The translations under genes were made by a program, and so were the position numbers. Shown in pieces: positions 1 through 8,754 of a stretch of 64,000 nucleotides of DNA (position 1 is the first letter of the stretch; each line of letters starts with the position of its first letter). The notes under the pieces are model-generated. The model saw nothing but the letters and a program-made list of their open reading frames with translations, was not told where the DNA came from and did not search any database. The stretch lies in NCBI GenBank assembly GCA_019421365.1, contig JAHZFJ010000002.1, positions 239,238 to 303,237 of the forward strand, in the 5' to 3' direction. The DNA is from Lachnospiraceae bacterium (lineage in GTDB: Bacteria; Bacillota; Clostridia; Lachnospirales; Lachnospiraceae).

Positions 1-51
1 CAAAGATGCATTCTTAATGCAGTTGGAAAAGTTAATATAGGTGATTTATAG
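1..51 (+). CDS. C-terminal end of an upstream gene (partial)
   Basis: An open frame enters from the left edge and stops at TAG 49-51. Only 16 codons are visible, ending in NIGDL, which is too little to identify the product. A strong intrinsic terminator follows two bases after the stop, which supports this being a real gene end. Confidence 0.45.
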   Translation, partial: QRCILNAVGKVNIGDL

Positions 52-52
52 G

Positions 53-93
53 GCTATCGTATATCGAAATTAGTAATATACGATAGCTTTTTA
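53..93 (+). terminator. Intrinsic terminator of the upstream partial gene
   Basis: Perfect 12-bp stem (GCTATCGTATAT, 53-64, with ATATACGATAGC, 76-87), an 11-nt loop and a T-run directly after the stem. Confidence 0.85.
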
Positions 94-224
94 CTGTTTA
101 TTGTTATTGATTTAACAAGTTGCTTTAAAATCATTGTATAATTAGGTATAATATTATTTGGGAAAAATAAAAGGATGAAAGAACGACTAATCAGTTGAGA
201 TAAACTTAAATTAAGGAGGAGCGT

Positions 225-266
225 ATGCAAGTATATACTTGTAATGTGTTAGATTATGAAAGATAA
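225..266 (+). CDS. Possible 13-codon leader peptide before the PEGA gene
   Basis: ATG at 225 is preceded by a near-ideal ribosome binding site (AAGGAGGA, 213-220). The frame encodes MQVYTCNVLDYER and stops at 264-266, 56 bases before the PEGA-protein start. No repeated regulatory codon is seen, so attenuation is not obvious. It could be a leader peptide, a coupled small protein, or a chance frame behind a fortuitous SD. Confidence 0.35.
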   Translation: MQVYTCNVLDYER

Positions 267-322
267 GGTTTACATAAGGAAAATTTTGATTTATTATGTA
301 AAGTAGATTGGAGGTGTGTGCC

Positions 323-1735
323 TTGAAAAACGACAAACAAGGTAATGATTATGATAAATATAGAAAGTACATACCGTTTGTTATTCTAATAGCTATGGTG
401 GCTTTGGTGTTTTCTGTTATCACTGGTGAAGCTGATACGAATGGTGGGCATAAGACGCAGACAGAAACGGCGACTGCAGCGGGATTAGCTACGCAAGAAC
501 AGGTGGCATACGACCGACAAATACTAGGAGTAGTCAAATCAATTGACACGAATAAAAAGAGTATTACTCTATATAACGTAGATGGTAACGATGAAATTGA
601 ATTATACTACGATGGAACGACAAGTGTTAAAGATAAATACGATCAAGAAATTACTATGTCACAATTAACAGTGGGTGAGATGGTAGATGTATATTATTTA
701 CTTGATAATAATATAATAGAGATTGCCATATCAAAGGATGCATGGGAGTACAAAAAAGTTAGCAACCTAGTTATTAATAACGATAAGAAGATGTTAAGTA
801 TCTCAGCAAGAAATTATCAGTTTACAGAAAATCTTGTTATATCGAGTGCAGATCAATTAATTAATCTTATTGACCTTAGCGATAAGGATGAACTAACGCT
901 TAAGGGAGTTAATAGCAAGGTATATTCAATTATTGTAACCAAGGGGCATGGTTATGTTAGATTTTCGAATTACGATGACTTTATAGGCGGAAACCTAGAG
1001 ATTGGTAATGATAATATGATAGCAATATCTAAGGATATGCTCGTAGTTGTTAGAGAAGGTGACTACAAACTTACTATGGAGAACGAAGGTCTAACAGGAA
1101 GTAAATTAATTCGTGTAGTAAGGGATCAAGAAATCGTGGTTGATATGGGTGAGTTTAGAAAAGAAGCTCCACAAGTGGGAAAAGTTGAATTCACGGTGCT
1201 TCCTAATGGTGCTGATTTATATGTTGATGGAAAAGAAGTCGATTATTCAGAACCAATTGAACTGAAATATGGAGAACATACGGTTACGGTTTCACTTAGC
1301 GGATATGAGGATTATACAGGAACGATCACTATAGATGAATCAAGTATGCAGTTCTTTATAACATTAGTAGAACCAACAGTTAGCGAGGAAGAATCGGATT
1401 CTGCTGACTCATCAAGTACAAGTGGAAATAGTAATAATAATTCTTCGAATTCATCTAGCGATGATGATAGTCTAGAAGAGGAAGTTAAGAACACTGATAC
1501 AAGTAACAATTCTGTAGATTCAGAACACAAGATCTATGTGCAAACCCCAATAGGTGCATCCGTTTACTGGAATGGACAACTTATGGGTACCGCACCGGTT
1601 AATTTTACAAAGCAAGTAGGCAGCTACACAATTTCACTAGCAGCAGATGGTTATGAAACCATAAGCTATCCCGTAATAATTGCGGATGATGGTGAAGATG
1701 TTTACTTGAATTTTCCAAATCTGACAGAGAAGTAG
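323..1735 (+). CDS. Membrane-anchored PEGA-domain protein
   Basis: A 470-residue protein of unknown function, probably anchored in the membrane with its bulk outside the cell. It has a short charged N-terminus and one membrane segment (about residues 15-33), then a long beta-rich region. Two PEGA repeats follow, near residues 290-350 (with GADLYVDGK) and 400-465 (with GASVYWNGQ). They are separated by a low-complexity Ser/Asn/Asp/Glu linker. PEGA domains are usually surface modules of envelope proteins. The TTG at 323 is chosen because GGAGGT sits seven bases upstream; the TTG at 308 has no such site. It stands alone between a terminator-bounded upstream gene and pgm. Confidence 0.7.
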   Translation: MKNDKQGNDYDKYRKYIPFVILIAMVALVFSVITGEADTNGGHKTQTETATAAGLATQEQVAYDRQILGVVKSIDTNKKSITLYNVDGNDEIELYYDGTTSVKDKYDQEITMSQLTVGEMVDVYYLLDNNIIEIAISKDAWEYKKVSNLVINNDKKMLSISARNYQFTENLVISSADQLINLIDLSDKDELTLKGVNSKVYSIIVTKGHGYVRFSNYDDFIGGNLEIGNDNMIAISKDMLVVVREGDYKLTMENEGLTGSKLIRVVRDQEIVVDMGEFRKEAPQVGKVEFTVLPNGADLYVDGKEVDYSEPIELKYGEHTVTVSLSGYEDYTGTITIDESSMQFFITLVEPTVSEEESDSADSSSTSGNSNNNSSNSSSDDDSLEEEVKNTDTSNNSVDSEHKIYVQTPIGASVYWNGQLMGTAPVNFTKQVGSYTISLAADGYETISYPVIIADDGEDVYLNFPNLTEK

Positions 1736-2014
1736 TTGTTACAGTTAAGCTATCGGTAACAGATGTATTTCTTGTGAGTGTAAAGTCACAGAAAACGTCA
1801 GACATAGTTTAAAAAATCAGGATTTACGTCTAGAAAACTGTGGAAAAACATGATATAATCATTACGATTCGAAAATTTTACGAAAATACAAAAGTTAATA
1901 AAAAAATATAACTTGTTTACACTGACGATACCTTCGCTCCACTATACCATCGTTAGTTATGAACAGGTAACATAACGAATTATGAGGTTTTCATATATTT
2001 ATAGGAGGATGGAT
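1736..2014. other. Intergenic region before phosphoglucomutase
   Basis: A 279-bp AT-rich gap. It has a TATAAT at 1854-1859 without a good -35, and a small hairpin (8-bp stem with one G-T pair, 1922-1956) just before the pgm ribosome binding site. No gene or known riboswitch is recognised. Confidence 0.4.
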
Positions 2015-3748
2015 ATGGACTACAAGATGCTATATGAAGAATGGTTAAACAACCCTTATTTTGATGCAAAGACAAAAGAAGAGTTACTTTCTATCAAAGA
2101 GGATGAGAAAGAAATTAAAGAAAGATTCTATACAGATTTAGAATTCGGTACAGCAGGTTTACGTGGAATTATTGGTGCAGGTACAAACCGCATGAATATG
2201 TATACAGTTCGTAAAGCAACGCAAGGGTTGGCAAATTACATAATTAAAGCTGGCTTTGCTAATAAAGGTGTTGCAATTGCCTATGATTCAAGGCGTATGT
2301 CACCAGAATTTGCAGATGAAGCAGCACTTTGCTTGTGTGCTAATGGAATAAAAGCATATGTTTTCGAATCTTTAAGACCTACTCCAGAATTATCTTTTGC
2401 AGTTAGAAAGTTAAGCTGTATTGCAGGTATTAACATTACAGCAAGTCATAATCCACCAGAATATAACGGTTATAAGGTATATTGGGAAGATGGCGCACAA
2501 ATCACACCTCCACATGATAATGGTATTATGGATGAAGTGAAGGCGGTAACAGACTATAGTACTGTTAAGACTATGGATAAAAAAGAGGCAATGGAAGCAG
2601 GATTATATGAAGTAATTGGTGCTGAAATTGATGATGCTTATATTGCTGAATTAAAGAAACAAGTTATACATGAAGACTGTATAAAAGAAGTTGCAGATCA
2701 AATTAAAATCGTATATACACCTTTACATGGAACAGGTAACATTCCTGCTAGACGTGTGTTAAAGGAAATTGGTTTTGATAACGTATATGTTGTACCAGAA
2801 CAAGAATTACCAGATGGTGAATTTCCAACTGTAAGTTATCCAAATCCTGAAGCTGAGGAAGCATTTACATTAGCATTAAAACTTGCAAAAGAAAAAGATG
2901 CTGATCTTGTACTTGCAACTGATCCAGATGCAGACCGTTTGGGTGTGTACGTTAAAGATACAAAATCAGGAGAGTATATTCCAATGACAGGTAATATGTC
3001 AGGATGTTTACTTGCTGATTATGAAATCAGTCAAAGAAAAGAGAGAGATGGTTCGCTTCCAGCTGATGGTGCGTTAATCAAGACAATTGTAACTTCTAAT
3101 ATGGCAGATGCAATTGCAAAATACTATGATATCAGTTTAATTGAAGTATTAACTGGTTTCAAATTCATTGGTCAACAAATTCTTGGATTTGAAAATAACA
3201 ATAACGGAACGTATCTATTCGGTTTCGAAGAAAGCTATGGCTGTCTAATTGGTACTCATGCAAGAGATAAAGATGCAATTGTAGCAACAATGGCACTTTG
3301 TGAAGCAGCAGCATACTATAAGACAAAAGGCATGACACTTTGGGATGCTTTAATTGAATTATATGACCGCTATGGTTACTACAAAGATGATGTACAAGCT
3401 GTAACTATGAAGGGTATTGAAGGCCTAGAGAAGATTCAGCAAATCATGAATACTTTGAGAACAAATCCACCTACACAAGTTGGCGAATACAAAGTATTAT
3501 CAGCTAGAGACTATAAATTAGATACAATAAAAGATTTAACAACAGGAGAAGTAAAACCAACTGGACTTCCTTCTTCTAACGTATTATATTATGACCTAAG
3601 TGACAACGCTTGGCTATGCGTAAGACCATCAGGTACAGAACCAAAAGTTAAATTCTACTATGGTATTGTAGGTACTTCATTAGAAGATGCAAATGCAAAA
3701 TCAGCAGCATTAGGTAAAGAAGTACTAGCTATGATTGACCGTATGTAA
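2015..3748 (+). CDS. pgm: Phosphoglucomutase/phosphomannomutase
   Basis: Cytosolic alpha-D-phosphohexomutase that interconverts glucose-1-phosphate and glucose-6-phosphate, and possibly mannose phosphates. This links the cellobiose and galactoside phosphorolysis seen in the window to glycolysis. The active-site serine lies in TASHNP, the metal site in DPDADRLG, the sugar-binding loop in GFEESYG and the phosphate-binding loop in RPSGTEPK. The length (577 residues) fits the clostridial/bacillar PgcA-type enzymes. The start at 2015 is set by AGGAGG at 2003-2008; the upstream ATG at 1982 would add residues unlike the family. It is followed by a terminator and appears monocistronic. Confidence 0.93.
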   Translation: MDYKMLYEEWLNNPYFDAKTKEELLSIKEDEKEIKERFYTDLEFGTAGLRGIIGAGTNRMNMYTVRKATQGLANYIIKAGFANKGVAIAYDSRRMSPEFADEAALCLCANGIKAYVFESLRPTPELSFAVRKLSCIAGINITASHNPPEYNGYKVYWEDGAQITPPHDNGIMDEVKAVTDYSTVKTMDKKEAMEAGLYEVIGAEIDDAYIAELKKQVIHEDCIKEVADQIKIVYTPLHGTGNIPARRVLKEIGFDNVYVVPEQELPDGEFPTVSYPNPEAEEAFTLALKLAKEKDADLVLATDPDADRLGVYVKDTKSGEYIPMTGNMSGCLLADYEISQRKERDGSLPADGALIKTIVTSNMADAIAKYYDISLIEVLTGFKFIGQQILGFENNNNGTYLFGFEESYGCLIGTHARDKDAIVATMALCEAAAYYKTKGMTLWDALIELYDRYGYYKDDVQAVTMKGIEGLEKIQQIMNTLRTNPPTQVGEYKVLSARDYKLDTIKDLTTGEVKPTGLPSSNVLYYDLSDNAWLCVRPSGTEPKVKFYYGIVGTSLEDANAKSAALGKEVLAMIDRM

Positions 3749-3803
3749 TAAAGATGGGCTGAGGAAAACGGTTCATTAAATTTATAATTATAATAAACAC
3801 CAC

Positions 3804-3888
3804 AAAAAAGATAATCTTCATGGTTTTATGTGGGTTCACGAATATATTCGTGTTCCACACATAAAATCATCGAAGGTTGTCTTTTTTT
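3804..3888 (+). terminator. Terminator after phosphoglucomutase
   Basis: A long imperfect stem runs from AAAAAAGATAATCTTCATGG to its complement ending in GTCTTTTTTT, with an inner palindrome at GGGTTCACGAATATATTCG. The seven-T tail favours termination on the + strand. Confidence 0.8.
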
Positions 3889-4009
3889 GTATGTTTGGGA
3901 GGTAGAGTTTTCATTTCTTTCTTATTAAGTTAATACAGAACAAAAATTATACATGTTTTTAAGGATACGGACATAAGATATAATAACTGATAAACCTAGG
4001 AGATAATTT

Positions 4010-4456
4010 ATGAGGACATGGTTGAAAGGAAACCAGTGTAAAGGCATATTAATGAAAAGACTAAGTTTGCTTTTGATATGCCTAATTACAATTATATTAA
4101 CAGGTTGTAAATCTGAGAAAGCCGATGTTAAGAAGATTAAAGATCTGGAATTTACGGTAGTCGAAGATGCTGACGTGCCAGAAGAGTTAATGGCCATGAT
4201 TAATGAGAAAAAAGCAGAAGCATTTAAGATGACATTCAAGACTGAGGATTATCTCTATATAATTGTTGGTTATGGAGCAAAACCAACAGGAGGATATAGT
4301 ATTGCAGTGAATGAAGTATATCTAACAAGTAATGCAATTTACTTTGATACAGACTTAATTGGCCCAGAGGAATCAGAATCTGTATCAGAAGCTGTAACAT
4401 ATCCATATATAGTAGTTAAGATTGAGAGAATTGATAAAAGAGTAGTATTCAAATAA
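4010..4456 (+). CDS. PrcB-like lipoprotein
   Basis: A small secreted lipoprotein of 148 residues. A hydrophobic signal sequence ends in the lipobox LTGC, so the mature protein starts at that Cys and is membrane-tethered outside the cell. The C-terminal half holds GYGAKPTGGYSIAV, typical of the PrcB C-terminal domain (named for a partner of the Treponema PrtP protease). The biochemical role in clostridia is not established. The ATG at 4010 has a good SD (TAGGAG, seven bases upstream). An internal ATG at 4052 gives a more usual signal-peptide length but a weak SD, so the start is uncertain. Confidence 0.65.
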   Translation: MRTWLKGNQCKGILMKRLSLLLICLITIILTGCKSEKADVKKIKDLEFTVVEDADVPEELMAMINEKKAEAFKMTFKTEDYLYIIVGYGAKPTGGYSIAVNEVYLTSNAIYFDTDLIGPEESESVSEAVTYPYIVVKIERIDKRVVFK

Positions 4457-4491
4457 CAATGGTTAATTAAAAATACATAAGTTAAGCAGTT

Positions 4492-4518
4492 ATATTATAA
4501 ATATTGATAACATATGTT
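4492..4518 (+). promoter_or_regulatory. Possible sigma-E-type promoter of the SipL-like gene
   Basis: ATATT (4492-4496) and CATATGTT (4511-4518) are separated by 14 bases. This partly matches the sigma-E pattern (ATA-type -35, CATACAnT -10; about five of eight -10 positions). The gene's spore role makes it plausible, but AT-rich sequence gives such matches by chance. Confidence 0.3.
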
Positions 4519-4546
4519 AGTGATAGAAGGCAAGGAGGGATTATTT

Positions 4547-6115
4547 GTGGAGTTACTAAAAAAGAATATCCATATGAATAAATTAAAATGTAAAAGCAGT
4601 GTTCAGTTAACACTGGATGATGATTTTAATGTTCCGGATGTAAAACCAGATATTTCAAGCATGATTAAAGAGCAAGGAAATATAATTATTTATGATATTA
4701 AACCCATGAATGGTAAATTAGCTGTTAAAGGTGCTTTGCAGTTTAATATTCTCTATATTAGTGAAGAGGATACGAGACCAGTACATCATCTTTCTGGAGA
4801 GATTCCATTTGAAGAAAGTATTAATATGGATGAGGCTTGTGCCGAAGATAATATCATCGTGAAATGGGAATTAGAAGATTTGAATACAGGTCTTATTAAT
4901 TCTAGAAAAGTAAGTGTTAAAGCAATCGTATCTTTCGTATTCGCTGCAGAAGATGTATACGATGAAGAAACTGCAATTGCTGTAGAAGGCGATGGTAATT
5001 TGCAGAGTAAGACGAAACAGATGAATATAACTCAAATCGCAGTAAATAAAAAAGATACATTCCGAATTAAAGATGAGATATCTATTCCATCGAATAAGCC
5101 AAATATATTCGAAATCTTATATAGTGAAGTTGACTTAAGGAATACAGATATCCGTATGCAAGATGAGAAGATTAGTTTGAAAGGTGAATTGATGTTATTC
5201 GTGCTATATGCTTCTGAGGACGAGGAACATCCTATTCAATACATAGAAACAGATGTGCCATTCAGTGGTAGTATTGATTGTAACGGTTGTTTAGAAGAGA
5301 TGATTCCAGATATTGATATAACGATCAATAGTAAGGACATCGAAGTTAAGCCAGATGCAGATGGAGAAGAGAGAGTTATCGATCTTGAAGTGGTTCTAAA
5401 TCTTGATATTAAGGCTTATGAAGAAGATGAAGTTGAGATATTATGTGATGTTTATTCTACAGCAAAAGATGTAGTTCCTACGTTTAAGGACGCTTTCTAT
5501 GAAAACCTCCTTGTTAAGAATAACAGTAAAGCTAGAATAACAGATCGTATCAAGAAGTCGGATGCACAGCCAGGTATTATGCAGATATGCAATGCCTACG
5601 GTAGTGTTAAAGTTGATGAGTTGCAAGTTGTAGATGGTGGCATTGAAGTGGATGGTGTAATTGAAGTTCAAGTAATGTATATTTCTGACGAAGACCGCAG
5701 ACCATTAAGTTCTATCAAAGGTATGATACCATTTACACAAACAATCGAAGTAAAACAGATGGGAAATAACAGTTACTTTGATGTCAAGCCAAATCTTGAG
5801 TCAATAAGCGTTATCCTTCTTGATAGTGACGAGGTAGAGGTTAAAGCTGGCGTTAACCTAGCTACAATTGCTTTTGATCGCATTGTAGAGCCTATAATAA
5901 CTGAAGTAGTTGAGCATGATATTGACTTTGCTAAGTTACAGGAGATGCCAAGCGTAGTTGGTTATATTGCCAAGTCAAATGATTCTTTATGGTCAATTGC
6001 TAAGAAATACTATACGACAGTTGATACAATTAAAGAAATCAATCAATTAGAGCAAGACAGTATTAAAGTAGGAGATAAGATTTTGATTGTTAAGGCAGTA
6101 GATGCTATTTTATAG
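4547..6115 (+). CDS. SipL-like DUF3794 (SPOCS) and LysM protein
   Basis: A 522-residue protein with three repeated DUF3794/SPOCS-type segments (near residues 30-110, 185-270 and 330-420). A C-terminal LysM module (about 470-515, containing DSLWSIAKKYYTT) follows. This arrangement matches SipL of Clostridioides difficile, which works with SpoIVA to place the spore coat around the forespore. By family knowledge it would act in the mother cell. GTG at 4547 is chosen because GGAGG lies eight bases upstream; ATG 4514 lacks a site. A bidirectional terminator follows. Confidence 0.8.
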   Translation: MELLKKNIHMNKLKCKSSVQLTLDDDFNVPDVKPDISSMIKEQGNIIIYDIKPMNGKLAVKGALQFNILYISEEDTRPVHHLSGEIPFEESINMDEACAEDNIIVKWELEDLNTGLINSRKVSVKAIVSFVFAAEDVYDEETAIAVEGDGNLQSKTKQMNITQIAVNKKDTFRIKDEISIPSNKPNIFEILYSEVDLRNTDIRMQDEKISLKGELMLFVLYASEDEEHPIQYIETDVPFSGSIDCNGCLEEMIPDIDITINSKDIEVKPDADGEERVIDLEVVLNLDIKAYEEDEVEILCDVYSTAKDVVPTFKDAFYENLLVKNNSKARITDRIKKSDAQPGIMQICNAYGSVKVDELQVVDGGIEVDGVIEVQVMYISDEDRRPLSSIKGMIPFTQTIEVKQMGNNSYFDVKPNLESISVILLDSDEVEVKAGVNLATIAFDRIVEPIITEVVEHDIDFAKLQEMPSVVGYIAKSNDSLWSIAKKYYTTVDTIKEINQLEQDSIKVGDKILIVKAVDAIL

Positions 6116-6127
6116 TAGAAGTATAAC

Positions 6128-6171
6128 AAAGGCTTTTAGAGAAGGTTAACTACCTTGATCTAAAAGCCTTT
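6128..6171. terminator. Bidirectional terminator between convergent genes
   Basis: Perfect 13-bp stem AAAGGCTTTTAGA / TCTAAAAGCCTTT around an 18-nt loop. It lies between the SipL-like gene and the minus-strand unknown gene. The flanking T/A runs are modest. Confidence 0.75.
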
Positions 6172-6228
6172 GTATATTATAGCAATTCGCAATTCCTCGA
6201 AATTTCAAGTGCGAAGGTTGAGTTGAAT

Positions 6229-6843
6229 TTAGGATTCCTTTGACTGGTCATTAGTTCCGCTCTTCCACTGATTTAATTTATCCATCGTAGCGTTATACGT
6301 ACGCTGGCAGATATCAGGAAGTTCATCACCCCATGACTTTGTTGCAGCTTTAAAACCTTTAACAAATGCGGTAATCATCTCGTCAGCTTTATCAGGATCT
6401 CCGCCAGATAATGCTTTCGCAAAAGAAACAATTCTATCTGAAGTTTGTTCAACGCCCCAGTATCCATCTTCTGCGATATCTTTCTTAGCTTGTGCAGCTG
6501 TCTTTGCATCTACCTTGATATTACCTTCACGAAGCAGTTTGTACATATCTTCATCGCTTGCAATCGTATAGCTATTACCTTGGTTTAGTAATAATTTTTC
6601 TACAAGTGAGCGAAGCTGCATGGTACGTCTTTCAGCATCGGCCTTGAGCTTTGAGACTGTATCCATATCAGCAGTATAAGTTTTTGGTTCTGATGAATTA
6701 ACGCTTTCGTATACAGCACCAGAGTCTTTAGAATGACCAGTTTTAGAGTAGTTTTCTTTTTTGCTTGTATTTGATGTTGAAGCAGTAGATGTGGTCATAG
6801 CTGAATACGTTTGTGATGATGTTGTAATTCCATTCACACTCAT
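6229..6843 (-). CDS. Conserved protein of unknown function
   Basis: A 204-residue protein. The N-terminal 60 residues are Ser/Thr-rich and probably disordered. The remainder is helical, with a motif EDGYWGVEQTSDRI followed by FAKALSGGDP and a Trp-containing C-terminus. I recall similar proteins as common in Lachnospiraceae, but no function is known to me. There is no signal peptide, membrane segment or catalytic motif. The gene has its own ribosome binding site (AAGGAGGAATCT before ATG) and stands alone, convergent with the SipL-like gene and divergent from ispE. Confidence 0.7.
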   Translation of the reverse strand: MSVNGITTSSQTYSAMTTSTASTSNTSKKENYSKTGHSKDSGAVYESVNSSEPKTYTADMDTVSKLKADAERRTMQLRSLVEKLLLNQGNSYTIASDEDMYKLLREGNIKVDAKTAAQAKKDIAEDGYWGVEQTSDRIVSFAKALSGGDPDKADEMITAFVKGFKAATKSWGDELPDICQRTYNATMDKLNQWKSGTNDQSKES

Positions 6844-6979
6844 TTTAGATTCCTCCTTGATTAAAATAATAGATTATTGGTATGTACGTGTATGTTTTCC
6901 TCTCAATAAGCTATATTATTAGGTGTATAATAATAATATCGGCATAATTTTGTATTATTTGAGGGGCGTTTGATGGCGC

Positions 6980-7008
6980 TTGCAATTTTATTTACTGATG
7001 TGTATAAT
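6980..7008 (+). promoter_or_regulatory. Predicted sigma-A promoter of ispE
   Basis: TTGCAA (6980-6985), a 17-bp spacer and TATAAT (7003-7008). The predicted transcript has a leader of about 100 nt that contains a small hairpin (TGCCG 7052-7056 / CGGCA 7063-7067). Confidence 0.6.
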
Positions 7009-7113
7009 ATTATGTATACAAGATACAAGTGCGAGAAGCATGAATTGTTTTTGCCGTTATATCGGCATGTCAGTAAGTGTGAAGAAAGTTAACTAAACTG
7101 CTGAGGAGTAGAT

Positions 7114-7989
7114 ATGAATACAATAATGTTAAAGGCTTACGCTAAGATAAATCTAGGTCTTGATGTCCTTGGAAAACGTGAGGATGGCTATCACGAAGTA
7201 CGTATGATTATGCAGACTATTCGTTTGTATGACAAGCTCAATATGAAGAAGTTAAACAAAGATGAAATCGTAATCAAGACCAATCTTGCGTATCTACCAA
7301 CCAATGAAAATAATTTAGTGTACCGAGCAATTCAAATGCTTAAGAACGAATTTAATATAAAACAAGGGGTATATGTAGAATTACAAAAACATATTCCTGT
7401 AGCTGCAGGGTTAGCTGGAGGTAGTTCAGATGCAGCAGCAGCTCTTATTGGCATGAATCGTTTGTTTCAACTTAAATTAACTACTACTGATTTGATGCAA
7501 CGAGCAGTAAAGTTGGGGGCAGATGTACCTTATTGTATACTTGGGGGAACTGCATTATCAGAAGGAATTGGAGAAGTACTTACACCATTAGCTCCAATGC
7601 CGAATGCATATATTCTAATAGCAAAACCGCCAATTAATGTATCAACGAAGTATGTATATGAGAATCTAATACTGGATGAAAAGACGAATCACCCAGATAT
7701 TGATGGAATAATGGAAGCAATTAATTCGAAGGATTTATGCGGAGTTACGAATCGGTTAAGCAATGTACTTGAAAGTGTTACGATAGATAGATATCCGGTA
7801 ATACAAGAAATTAAAGACACGATGATAGAATTCGGTGCAATGAATGCATTAATGAGCGGGAGTGGACCGACTGTTTTTGGTATTTTTGATGATTTGAATT
7901 TAGCAAAGAAGGCATTTTATCAATTAAAGGTACAAGGAAAAGCGAAACAGATTTATTTGACGGATATATTCAATAGAAAAAGGGGGTAA
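7114..7989 (+). CDS. ispE: 4-diphosphocytidyl-2-C-methyl-D-erythritol kinase
   Basis: GHMP-family kinase of the non-mevalonate isoprenoid pathway. It phosphorylates CDP-methylerythritol with ATP in the cytosol. The length (291 residues) is normal. Seen motifs are the N-terminal AKINLGLDVLGKREDGYHE, the glycine-rich ATP loop PVAAGLAGGSSDAAAA and the C-terminal SGSGPTVFG. The start is supported by GAGGAG a few bases upstream. The next gene, a GntR regulator, starts six bases after the stop, so the two are probably co-transcribed; whether the regulator controls this pathway is unknown. Confidence 0.95.
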   Translation: MNTIMLKAYAKINLGLDVLGKREDGYHEVRMIMQTIRLYDKLNMKKLNKDEIVIKTNLAYLPTNENNLVYRAIQMLKNEFNIKQGVYVELQKHIPVAAGLAGGSSDAAAALIGMNRLFQLKLTTTDLMQRAVKLGADVPYCILGGTALSEGIGEVLTPLAPMPNAYILIAKPPINVSTKYVYENLILDEKTNHPDIDGIMEAINSKDLCGVTNRLSNVLESVTIDRYPVIQEIKDTMIEFGAMNALMSGSGPTVFGIFDDLNLAKKAFYQLKVQGKAKQIYLTDIFNRKRG

Positions 7990-7995
7990 ATCCAG

Positions 7996-8676
7996 ATGAA
8001 TGATTTAAAAGTTACAATGAATGAATACCTACCACTAAGAGATGTGGTATTTAATACATTAAGACAAGCAATACTAAAAGGAGAATTAGAGCCAGGTGAA
8101 AGATTAATGGAAATTCAGCTTGCAGAACGTCTAGGGGTTAGTAGAACACCAATTCGTGAGGCAATCCGTAAGCTTGAGTTAGAAGGGCTTGTAATAATGG
8201 TACCTAGAAAGGGTGCAGAAGTTGCAAGAATTACGGAAAAAGACTTAAACGATGTACTTGAGGTGCGTTGTGCACTTGAAGAACTTGCAGTTGAACTTGC
8301 TTGTAAGAAGATAACCAAAGAACAGGCTGAGAAATTAGAGTCAACATTAGCAACATTCAAGGTTGCAATTCATGGAAAGAACCTAACGGAGATGGCTGAG
8401 ATGGATGAAAAGTTCCATATGGTAATCTACGAAGCAACAGCGAATACTAGGTTGATCCAAACATTGAATAACTTACGTGAACAGATGTATCGTTATCGTG
8501 TAGAGTATCTCAAGGACAAAGACGTATATGGTAAACTAGTGGTGGAACATGAGTCGATAGCAAAGAATATATTAGAATCAAATGTAGACTTAGCGAAGGA
8601 AAATGTGAAAGATCACATTTATAATCAAGCAATGACAATCAGTAAAATCATTAGTTCATCAGGGAAACTTTCTTAG
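7996..8676 (+). CDS. GntR-family regulator with FCD domain
   Basis: A 226-residue DNA-binding regulator of the FadR subfamily. The N-terminal winged helix-turn-helix (residues 10-75) contains ERLGVSRTPIREAIRKLELEGLV. The all-helical FCD ligand domain (about 85-215) keeps candidate metal and ligand residues in EMDEKFHMVIYEAT and VEHESIAKNI. Family members respond to organic acids or sugar acids; the ligand here cannot be read from sequence. It follows ispE by six bases behind AAAAGGGGG, so it is probably translated from the same message. Confidence 0.88.
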   Translation: MNDLKVTMNEYLPLRDVVFNTLRQAILKGELEPGERLMEIQLAERLGVSRTPIREAIRKLELEGLVIMVPRKGAEVARITEKDLNDVLEVRCALEELAVELACKKITKEQAEKLESTLATFKVAIHGKNLTEMAEMDEKFHMVIYEATANTRLIQTLNNLREQMYRYRVEYLKDKDVYGKLVVEHESIAKNILESNVDLAKENVKDHIYNQAMTISKIISSSGKLS

Positions 8677-8696
8677 ATAAATAACTGGTAAATAAT

Positions 8697-8724
8697 GTAT
8701 ATAACATTTCGGTAAGGTAATACT
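8697..8724 (+). promoter_or_regulatory. Sigma-F-type promoter of spoIIR
   Basis: GTATA (8697-8701) and GGTAATACT (8716-8724) are separated by 14 bases. They fit the forespore sigma-F pattern (GYATA, about 15 bases, GGnnAnAnT). SpoIIR is a known sigma-F target in Bacillus and Clostridium, and the spacing to the AGGAGG ribosome binding site is sensible. Confidence 0.55.
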
Positions 8725-8754
8725 CTGAATATAGAAATATATAGGAGGAGTATT

